NCBI GenBank assembly: GCA_029865285.1
Contig: JAOUHE010000099.1
Coordinates: 1 to 6,384, forward strand
DNA: 6,384 nucleotides
Reading direction: 5' to 3'
DNA from: Chloroflexota bacterium
GTDB taxonomy: Bacteria > Chloroflexota > Limnocylindria > QHBO01
Shown here: one piece after another, positions 1-6,384 of the stretch
How positions within the stretch are numbered: position 1 is the stretch's first letter
Layout of the letters: every line of letters starts with the position of its first letter
Notes under the pieces: model-generated
What the model was told of the DNA's origin: nothing
The model's database searches: none
The model's input: only the letters and a program-made list of their open reading frames with translations
Translations under genes and position numbers: made by a program

Positions 1-1160
1 TATTCGATCGCGTACTCGGCCAGCGCGTGGCGGACCGCAGCAAGCTCACCGGCATGCTCGTCGGGATCGGCACCAGCGAAACTCCACCGATCGAGGAGGA
101 CGACCACGACGCCGATGCCACGGCGACGCAGCGACGCCAGGGCGCGCACCCATTCGCGCTCGGTGGAGCCGGTCACGATGCCGAGCGTCATCCCCCGCCG
201 CAGTTGCGTGACCGTCCCGGACACCACCTCAGCCAGCTGTACCGCGCCGTCAGGTTGAACATTGGCGAGCAGGTTGAGCACCTTCTGCTCCTGCCGGGTG
301 CCGCGGTCGGGGGTGAAGTGCTGCTGGCGTCGGGCGGAGACGGTGATCCCGACCGCCCGGTTCTCGCCGAGCGTCTGCACGGCGATCGACGCGGCCGCGC
401 TGACCGCCGTCTCGATCGAGGCATCTACTCCGGTGCCGGCATGCGCCGAGCGGTCAAGGTCGAGGAGAAGCCAGAGGTCGGCCGTCTGCTCGAGGTCGAA
501 CTCCTTGACATGCAGCTCGCCATGGCGCACCGAACTGAGCCAGTGGATCCGGTTGTAGGGATCGCCATACACGTACGGTCGCACCGTGCTGACCAGCGGC
601 GAGGACGCCTCGTAGCGTCGCCGGGCCGGGGTGGATCCGTCGACCGGCGACGGGGGCAACCGCCAGTTGGGCAGCTCAACGACCTTCGGGAAGACGACGA
701 TCGAAGTTGGTCGTCCGACGATCATCTCGGTGGTGAAGAGGCCGAAGGGGTCGCCGGTACGGACGCGCAGGGCTCCGAGACGGTAGCTGCCGCGTCGCAA
801 CAGGGTGACCTTGGCGAGCCACTGGCGACTTCCGTTGGCGCGGACCCCTATCGCCCGTCCGGGGAGCGGAGCGGGAAGGGTCGATTCGTTCGACAGCTCG
901 ACCCACGGCTTGCTCCATCCCGAACCGTTGTCGACCCGGTAGACCGCCTCGAGCACCTCACCCACCTGGGCGCGTGGATTGAGAACGTGGTATCCGGCGC
1001 GCATGCCGCGCAGCCCTCGACGCGCGTACCACCATGAACCAGCCATCAGGATGCCGAGCAGGTAGACCAGGAAGAAGAGGAAGCTGATCCCCGTGCTGAA
1101 GGCAGCCACCACCATGGCCGTGCCGAAGAAGGTGATGCGGAGCTGGCGGGACAGGCCCAT
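1..1160 (-). CDS. DUF58 domain protein (3' end cut by window edge)
   Basis: 386 codons are visible before the frame leaves the window, and the last two bases read TA, so the next codon is either a stop (TAA/TAG) or Tyr. The N-terminus has two closely spaced hydrophobic segments (about residues 9-22 and 24-44), which suggests a membrane anchor. Family features follow: a TGDPFGLF stretch at 135-142, then the DUF58 signature at about 193-222, which contains RPYVYGDPYNRIHW and ends in GELHVKEFD. A vWA-like segment, LWLLLDLDRS (229-238), carries a degenerate metal-site motif. The molecular role of DUF58 proteins is not established; they are usually encoded beside MoxR ATPases and are thought to be partners or substrates of them. 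The ATG at 1160 is the first possible start, because the TAA of the upstream moxR gene is in the same frame and ends 9 bases before it. No clear Shine-Dalgarno is visible, so translation probably depends on coupling to moxR. Confidence 0.9.
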   Translation of the reverse strand, partial: MGLSRQLRITFFGTAMVVAAFSTGISFLFFLVYLLGILMAGSWWYARRGLRGMRAGYHVLNPRAQVGEVLEAVYRVDNGSGWSKPWVELSNESTLPAPLPGRAIGVRANGSRQWLAKVTLLRRGSYRLGALRVRTGDPFGLFTTEMIVGRPTSIVVFPKVVELPNWRLPPSPVDGSTPARRRYEASSPLVSTVRPYVYGDPYNRIHWLSSVRHGELHVKEFDLEQTADLWLLLDLDRSAHAGTGVDASIETAVSAAASIAVQTLGENRAVGITVSARRQQHFTPDRGTRQEQKVLNLLANVQPDGAVQLAEVVSGTVTQLRRGMTLGIVTGSTEREWVRALASLRRRGIGVVVVLLDRWSFAGADPDEHAGELAAVRHALAEYAIE

Positions 1161-1169
1161 GGCCGTGGG

Positions 1170-2135
<966 letters not shown>

Positions 2136-2143
2136 TGTTTCAA

Positions 2144-2148
2144 TCCCT
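2144..2148 (-). promoter_or_regulatory. Ribosome-binding site supporting the moxR TTG start
   Basis: On the minus strand AGGGA lies here, preceded by a second partial match (AGGAC). The AGGG core ends 9 bases before the TTG at 2135. This spacing is normal and is the main reason for choosing that rare start codon, since no ATG or GTG is available in frame. Confidence 0.5.
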
Positions 2149-2204
2149 GTCCTGGGCGGACCGATACGGGCTCCCTCTCGCCCACAATACCCCAGCCAGG
2201 GCGG

Positions 2205-2230
2205 AACGGGTTCATCGGGTCGATCCCGTT
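2205..2230 (-). terminator. Hairpin after pbpA (possible terminator or attenuator)
   Basis: On the minus strand, starting 8 bases after the pbpA stop, the arms AACGGG and ATCG pair with CGAT and CCCGTT. This makes ten base pairs around a 3-base ACC loop, with a 3-base GAA bulge on one side. The position right after a stop codon suits a terminator, but no run of T follows, so it is not a classic intrinsic terminator. It may instead stabilise the 3' end of the cell-wall transcript, reduce read-through into moxR, or aid Rho-dependent ending. Confidence 0.4.
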
Positions 2231-2238
2231 ACGCCCGT

Positions 2239-3783
2239 TCAGCCACCCGCCAGCAGGCGCAGCCATTCCGCCATCACCGCTCCGCCGATTGGGGCCGCGG
2301 CGCCGGAGCCGGCGCCACCCCCCTCGACGATGACCGCCACCGCGATACTCGGCTGCGCACCGTTCTGCCCAGGCGCAAAGCCGATGAACCAGGAGTGTGG
2401 AGCCACCTCGGGGCCGCGCTCGGCGGTCCCGGTCTTGCCGGCGGTCAGGACGCCGTCGATCCCGTAGCGAGCGACTGAGCCCGCCCCGGCGTACACCTGG
2501 CCGATCAGGCCATGCACCGCGTCGACCATCGCAGCGCGCAGCTGACCCGCCGCCGCGGACGAGATTGCACGACGTCCGCTCCCCCCGCCATAGGTCTCGA
2601 CCACCGCCTCGCTTGGCCCGGCCACCGGATCGGCCGCATGAGCACGCAGGTCGCGCACCACGAACGGGTCCGGAACGATCCCATCGTTCGCGACCGCCGC
2701 GGCGAGCAACACCATCTGCAGCGGCGTCACGTCGACGCTGGCCTGGCCAAAGGCCGCGCTCGCCAGCTCAACCCGATCGGAGAACGGGGCGCACCCGCCG
2801 TCGGCCCGGGCGCTCACGTATGAGGCGTCCGCCGCGAGCGCGCGACTTGCGCTGCCCAGCGTGAGAGGGGCACAGAAGCCGAACCGTCGCGCGTAGTCGA
2901 TGAACCGGTCAGCGCCGACATCGAGCCCCACGTGCGCAAAGAAGATGTTGCTCGACACCTGGAGGGCCCGCGAGAGCGGCCAGAGGGCAGGCTGCAGCGA
3001 TCCGAGATCGTGTTCACGGATGGTGAAGCCGGAGACGACGAATCCGTCCGTTTCCTGCTGCGGCTGATCGGGATAGGTCGTCTGCGGCGTGATGACGCCG
3101 GCATCGAGGGCCGCGGCCGCGGTCAGCACCTTGAGGATCGATCCCGGCGTGTAGTGGCCCCGGCGGTTGCGATCCAGGAGCGGATCACCCGGACTGCCCG
3201 CGACAACAGCCCATGGGGCCGCAGCCGTCTCGGGGTCTCCGGAGAAGGCGGTGGCGTCGAAGGTCGGCGAAGAGGCCATCGCCAGGATCGCGCCCGTGCG
3301 TGGATCGATCGCCACGACAGCCCCGGGAAGGCCCCCGAGCTGCGCCGCGGCGAAGTCCTGCAGGCGTCGGTCGATCGTCAGGGTCACGTCGCGCGGCGCT
3401 GCTCGGCGGTCCAGGACGTCGTTCAGCAGGTCGTTGAGCGGGTTCGGGTCGCTGCGCCCGGTGAGCAGGTCATCCCACGTTCGCTCGACCCCGGTCGCCC
3501 CGTACCGCAGGCTGGCGTACCCGACGACGTGACTGAATGCCGGGTCCAGGTAGGTGCGGCGGCTGATGCCATCGATCACCGTGCTCGACGCCAGCAGCTG
3601 CCCCTGCACATCGAAGATCGAACCGCGCGGCGCGCTGCGGCGAGCCGCGATCACCTGCGGATTGTCCTGGCGATCGGCGAGGCCCGGAGCCTCCCAGATC
3701 TGCCACCACGCCAGGCTGCCGGCACTGACCGCGAACGCGAGCAACAGGTAGAAGCCGAGCCGCCTGATGTTGGTGACGATCAT
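2239..3783 (-). CDS. pbpA: Class B penicillin-binding protein (PbpA-like transpeptidase)
   Basis: A 514-residue membrane-anchored DD-transpeptidase that would cross-link peptidoglycan outside the membrane. A single N-terminal membrane helix spans about residues 8-28. An N-terminal non-catalytic part follows, with APRGSIFD at 51-58. The transpeptidase domain has all three active-site motifs: SILK (nucleophile Ser215, Lys218), SSN (277-279) and KTG (450-452, followed by TAE). Length is close to actinobacterial PbpA (about 490 residues), and pairing with an upstream rodA matches that family. The first motif reads PGSILK where many relatives have PGSTFK, but the catalytic residues are kept. The ATG at 3783 overlaps the rodA stop by four bases (ATGA), and a strong GGAGGG at 3793-3798 lies 9 bases upstream. 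Only two cysteines occur in the protein, at 304 and 331. FtsI or SpoVD-type naming is possible, but there is no PASTA domain. Confidence 0.93.
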   Translation of the reverse strand: MIVTNIRRLGFYLLLAFAVSAGSLAWWQIWEAPGLADRQDNPQVIAARRSAPRGSIFDVQGQLLASSTVIDGISRRTYLDPAFSHVVGYASLRYGATGVERTWDDLLTGRSDPNPLNDLLNDVLDRRAAPRDVTLTIDRRLQDFAAAQLGGLPGAVVAIDPRTGAILAMASSPTFDATAFSGDPETAAAPWAVVAGSPGDPLLDRNRRGHYTPGSILKVLTAAAALDAGVITPQTTYPDQPQQETDGFVVSGFTIREHDLGSLQPALWPLSRALQVSSNIFFAHVGLDVGADRFIDYARRFGFCAPLTLGSASRALAADASYVSARADGGCAPFSDRVELASAAFGQASVDVTPLQMVLLAAAVANDGIVPDPFVVRDLRAHAADPVAGPSEAVVETYGGGSGRRAISSAAAGQLRAAMVDAVHGLIGQVYAGAGSVARYGIDGVLTAGKTGTAERGPEVAPHSWFIGFAPGQNGAQPSIAVAVIVEGGGAGSGAAAPIGGAVMAEWLRLLAGG

Positions 3784-5120
3784 GGCCCCCGGCCCTCCGC
3801 CACAGCGTCGAGCGCCGTACGGTGGCTGACCGCGAGCAGCAGGCCGACAATCACGAAACTCGCGAGCAGGCTCGATCCGCCATAGCTGACGAACGGGAAG
3901 GTGATGCCGGTCAGCGGGACGAGCTTCAGGTTGCCCGCCACGATGATCAGCGTCTGGAGTCCGAGGCTGACGGTGAGGCCGACCGCGAGCATGGAGCTGA
4001 AGTCATCGCGTGCCAGCATCGCGGTGCGCAGGCCACGGAAGACCAGCACCAGGGCCAGTCCCAGGAGCGCTGTAGCGCCCAGGAGTCCCAGCTCCTCCGC
4101 GATCCCGGCAAAGATGAAGTCGGTCGGCAGCGCGGGGATCGGGAGCCGTCCGGAAATGCTCGGCAGCCCCTGGCCGAGTCCCTCGCCGAAGAGCCCGCCC
4201 CGGCCAAAGGCATACAGCGCCTGGACGGTCTGATAGCCGGTCCCACTCGGATCAACGAACGGATCGATCCAGTTGTCCACGCGGACCCGCACGTGGCCAA
4301 AGAGCTGGTAGGCAACGAATGCGCCCCCGACGAAGAGCAGGATTCCCATCAGGACGTAGCTGCGGCGACCGGTTGCCACGAACAACATCGTCAGGAAGAT
4401 GCCCAGGAAGAGCAGCGCCGTGCCCAGATCGCGGCTGATCACCACGACGAGCATGACCATCACGAAGATGGCCAGCATCGGCAGCAGGTATGGCAGCGGC
4501 GGAATACGAATCGGCCCAACGCGCGTCGTGGCGCCGGCGAGAAGTGCGCGCTTCTCCGCAAGGTATCCGGCAATGAAGACGACCAGCACGATCTTGATCG
4601 CCTCGCCCGGCTGGAAGCCGATCGGTCCCAGGTAGAGCCACAGACGCGCCCCGTTCACTTCGCGCCCAAACAGGAAGGTGAGCAGGAGGAGGAGCCCGCC
4701 GCCCAGCGCCCAGGTGTACTTGTAGTGACGAAGGATCCCGTCATCACGGAAGAGGACGGCCACCGCGACCATGGCCGTGATCCCGACAGCGAACCAGAGC
4801 AGTTGCGTCGTCGCCATCCCCATCTCGACCCCGAAGAGGTCCATCCCCAGCTGCGACTGAGGAAGTCGGTTCAGCATCACGAAACCGACCGCACCGATCG
4901 CCGCGGCGGCGGGGAGCAGGAGCTGGTCGCCGCGGTTCCCCGCCAGTCGCAGGGCGAGGTGGCCGCCGAACATGACCGCCACGAAACCGATTGCCAGCCC
5001 CATCGGTCCCGGATCGAGCGTCCCGGTCTCTGCGATGTGGGTGACGGCGAAGCCGAGCGGGACCAGCAGGGCCAACGGGAGCAGCATCTGCAGCTCCACG
5101 GGACGCCGAACCGCGCGCAT
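3780..5120 (-). CDS. rodA: SEDS peptidoglycan glycosyltransferase, RodA/FtsW family
   Basis: A 446-residue polytopic membrane protein with about 12 predicted helices (first at about 11-30, last at about 415-432). SEDS proteins polymerise lipid II into glycan strands together with a class B PBP, which here is the next gene. Family hallmarks are NGARLWLYLGPIGFQPGE (156-173), SRDLGTALLF (229-238), the long outer loop from about 276 to 334 with GRGGLFGEGLGQG, the PTDFIFAGIAEELG block (332-345) whose Asp334 aligns with the catalytic Asp of RodA/FtsW, and the C-terminal signature FPFVSYGGSS (408-417). The frame stays open upstream to 5594, but the extra 158 residues are Arg/Pro-rich and antiparallel to nothing conserved; they lie wholly over fhaB in another frame. 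The ATG at 5120 shares one base with the fhaB stop (TGATG), and the membrane protein begins right after it. RodA rather than FtsW is inferred from the neighbouring fha and pbpA genes. Confidence 0.93.
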   Translation of the reverse strand: MRAVRRPVELQMLLPLALLVPLGFAVTHIAETGTLDPGPMGLAIGFVAVMFGGHLALRLAGNRGDQLLLPAAAAIGAVGFVMLNRLPQSQLGMDLFGVEMGMATTQLLWFAVGITAMVAVAVLFRDDGILRHYKYTWALGGGLLLLLTFLFGREVNGARLWLYLGPIGFQPGEAIKIVLVVFIAGYLAEKRALLAGATTRVGPIRIPPLPYLLPMLAIFVMVMLVVVISRDLGTALLFLGIFLTMLFVATGRRSYVLMGILLFVGGAFVAYQLFGHVRVRVDNWIDPFVDPSGTGYQTVQALYAFGRGGLFGEGLGQGLPSISGRLPIPALPTDFIFAGIAEELGLLGATALLGLALVLVFRGLRTAMLARDDFSSMLAVGLTVSLGLQTLIIVAGNLKLVPLTGITFPFVSYGGSSLLASFVIVGLLLAVSHRTALDAVAEGRGP

Positions 5121-5563
5121 CAGCGCTCGAGCCGCATCCGGACCCGGCCGATCATCAGTTCGTCGCCGAACGACAGGGCGACCGGCCGCTCCACTCGGTG
5201 ACCGTTGACGTATGTCCCGTTCGTGCTCCCCAGGTCCTCGATGTACCAGCTGCGGCCCCGGAAGGTGAGCATGGCGTGACTGCCGCTGACGAAGTCGTCC
5301 TCGACGTAGACCGTGCTGTTCACGTTGCGGCCGATCGAATTGATCGGACCGAGCGCGATGCTGTGACCGGCCGCCGGCTCGTCGTTGGGCGACTCCACGA
5401 CGGCGAGACGCCCGATGCCGGACTGGGAGGCCTCCTGCGTCATCTCGGCGCTGCGCAGGTCGCGCAGGAGCGACCGCGCGAAGCCAAAGAGGAGCAGGTA
5501 GAGGACCGCCAGGAAGCCGAGTTGCATCACGAGCAGCAGGATCCGCAGGATCTCGCCGGTCAT
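5120..5563 (-). CDS. fhaB: Membrane-anchored FHA domain protein (FhaB/FipA-like)
   Basis: A 147-residue protein with one N-terminal membrane helix (about 5-27), a basic stretch just after it (RSLLRDLR, 30-37), a variable linker to about residue 65, and a C-terminal FHA domain. The phosphothreonine-binding residues are all visible: IGR (77-79), SGSH (93-96) and GSTNG (112-116), followed by TYVNG. FHA domains bind phosphothreonine peptides. In actinobacteria the homologue FhaB (FipA) links Ser/Thr kinase signalling to division and wall synthesis, and the position between fhaA and rodA fits. Size and domain plan are typical of that protein. The ATG at 5563 overlaps the fhaA stop by four bases, and an AGGTG at 5569-5573 sits 5 bases upstream, so translation is likely both coupled and independently primed. 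The partner protein is not identifiable from this window. Confidence 0.9.
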   Translation of the reverse strand: MTGEILRILLLVMQLGFLAVLYLLLFGFARSLLRDLRSAEMTQEASQSGIGRLAVVESPNDEPAAGHSIALGPINSIGRNVNSTVYVEDDFVSGSHAMLTFRGRSWYIEDLGSTNGTYVNGHRVERPVALSFGDELMIGRVRMRLER

Positions 5564-6318
5564 CCGCGCACCTGGAATTCGATCCGGGTCGCACCGATCT
5601 GGATCAGGTCGCCGGGGCCGAGGGCAACCTCGTCAACCGGCTGGCCATTGACCGACGAGCCGTTGCGGCTCCCCAGATCGGCGAAGCTGTACGCGCCGTG
5701 CTGGAGTTTGAGCTGGCAATGGTGCCGGCTCACCTGCTCGTCGTCCACGATCACATCGTTGTCGCTGGCTCTGCCGATCCCGATCAGGGCCGACCCGAGG
5801 TCGAATTGCACCGGCGCCGCCCCCTCGGTGCGAACCAGCAGGTAGGCACGCGCCGCCGACTCTGGTGGCGCGACCTCGTGGCCGGGGCGAGCAAAGATGA
5901 CCGTGTCGCCCGATGCCGGACCGGGTCGCTCGAGCGTCACGCGCTCACCGGCGTCATCGATCACGCTCGCGGCGACCCGGATGTCGCCATGCGGAACGGC
6001 AGGATCAGCCGTGATCTGCACGATCGGGCGCGCGACCAGGTGGTAGCGGGCGCGCCGGGCGCGCGCCATCACTCCGTGGGCAAGGTCATCTTCGAGGGAG
6101 GCTCGATACGGCTCAAAGGTCGCATAGTCGGCCGGGTTCAGGTGAAGGTCAAAGCGATTCGGCACGATGATGCCGGCTTCGCCGAACGTCTTGGTGGTGT
6201 CCATCGCGCGCTCGATGCGCTTCGCCAGGGAGACCGGCTGCAGCGACGCGCCGAGGCGTCCGGCCGGAGCCTCAAAGAGACGCTCCAGGAACGCCTCGAG
6301 GCGCGAGAAGATGCCCAC
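5560..6318 (-). CDS. fhaA: DUF3662 + FHA domain protein (FhaA-like)
   Basis: A 252-residue soluble protein. Residues about 1-118 match the DUF3662 (FhaA N-terminal) domain, with the opening MGIFSRLEAFLERLFE and the VPNRFDLHLNPADYATF block (52-68). A C-terminal FHA domain spans about 160-250, with IGR (181-183), SRHH (197-200) and GSRNG (216-220), so phosphothreonine binding should be intact. In mycobacteria FhaA binds phosphorylated wall-synthesis factors, including the MviN (MurJ) pseudokinase domain, and restrains polymerisation at the pole; a similar adaptor role is inferred here. The protein is short: mycobacterial FhaA is about 530 residues, the difference being a long disordered linker that is only about 40 residues here. 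The GTG start at 6318 is the first possible one, because an in-frame TAG lies at 6328-6330. No Shine-Dalgarno is visible. It is the first gene of the unit. Confidence 0.9.
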   Translation of the reverse strand: MGIFSRLEAFLERLFEAPAGRLGASLQPVSLAKRIERAMDTTKTFGEAGIIVPNRFDLHLNPADYATFEPYRASLEDDLAHGVMARARRARYHLVARPIVQITADPAVPHGDIRVAASVIDDAGERVTLERPGPASGDTVIFARPGHEVAPPESAARAYLLVRTEGAAPVQFDLGSALIGIGRASDNDVIVDDEQVSRHHCQLKLQHGAYSFADLGSRNGSSVNGQPVDEVALGPGDLIQIGATRIEFQVRG

Positions 6319-6333
6319 TCGCCGATGCTAGCA
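6319..6333 (-). promoter_or_regulatory. Candidate extended -10 promoter for a leaderless fhaA transcript
   Basis: On the minus strand TGC is followed by TAGCAT (6325-6330), an extended -10 form (TGn plus four of six consensus bases, including the key TA and final T). The hexamer ends 6 bases before the GTG start codon, which places the likely first transcribed base at or next to the GTG. No good -35 and no Shine-Dalgarno are seen, which fits a leaderless message as is common in actinobacteria and some other high-GC groups. The motif is short, so a chance match is possible. Confidence 0.4.
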
Positions 6334-6384
6334 CGGGTCACCGCCGAACCGGCCACGTCGGCAGTTGCGGAGTACCAACGGCGC

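Noticed and set aside
27..1037. 336-codon plus-strand reading frame
   Set aside because: It lies antisense to the DUF58 gene, has low-complexity Arg/Gly/Asp-rich composition and no recognisable domain, while the minus strand encodes clear DUF58 motifs. It is a GC-rich shadow frame.
2168..2183. GGGC/GCCC inverted repeat in the pbpA-moxR gap
   Set aside because: Only four base pairs with an 8-base loop, which is expected by chance in GC-rich DNA.
3822..5201. 459-codon plus-strand reading frame
   Set aside because: It is antisense to rodA. Its charge-rich product (Glu, Gln, Arg, Asp, His) is what hydrophobic codons give when read on the opposite strand. No domain is visible.
5121..5594. 158-residue N-terminal extension of the RodA frame
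   Set aside because: The stretch lies fully over fhaB in another frame, is Arg/Pro/Ala-rich without helices, and the TGATG junction gives a natural RodA start at 5120.
6047..6066. GC-only alternating CG stretch
   Set aside because: It encodes the run of Arg and Ala in FhaA (about residues 85-90) and needs no other explanation.
6138..6356. 72-codon minus-strand frame upstream of and inside fhaA
   Set aside because: It is Arg/Ser-rich, in a different frame from the DUF3662 domain, with no motif; it is a shadow of the fhaA start region.

Overview
The window is a GC-rich stretch of bacterial chromosome that is almost fully coding, and every gene I can support lies on the minus strand. Read in transcription order (high to low coordinates) the layout is: a DUF3662+FHA protein (FhaA-like, 5560-6318), a short membrane-anchored FHA protein (FhaB/FipA-like, 5120-5563), a SEDS glycosyltransferase (RodA/FtsW, 3780-5120), a class B penicillin-binding protein (PbpA-like, 2239-3783), a 103-base gap holding a strong hairpin, a MoxR-family AAA+ ATPase (1170-2135), and a DUF58 protein (1-1160) that runs off the window edge.

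The first four genes are joined by 1- or 4-base stop/start overlaps and should be one translationally coupled cell-wall unit. RodA would polymerise lipid II into glycan, PbpA would cross-link it, and the two FHA proteins would bind phosphothreonine marks and so tie wall synthesis to Ser/Thr kinase signalling. This is close to the actinobacterial order fhaA-fhaB-pstP-rodA-pbpA-pknA-pknB, but the phosphatase gene pstP is absent between fhaB and rodA. After pbpA come moxR and DUF58 instead of kinases. MoxR-DUF58 pairs are widespread, generally of unknown or chaperone-like function, and are often followed by a transglutaminase-like gene that would lie outside this window.

The high GC, a GTG start that looks leaderless, a TTG start and the actinobacteria-like but reduced gene order suggest a high-GC terrestrial lineage, perhaps Chloroflexota (for example Limnocylindria-like) or a deep actinobacterial relative. 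That assignment is inference from gene order and composition, not from a marker gene.

I see no tRNA, rRNA, CRISPR array, insertion sequence or phage gene. The many long plus-strand reading frames are antisense shadows of the genes above. I do not see a wholly new system. The points worth a second look are the reduced operon, its join to moxR-DUF58, the hairpin and possible 27-codon leader ORF at that join, and the probable leaderless promoter of fhaA.
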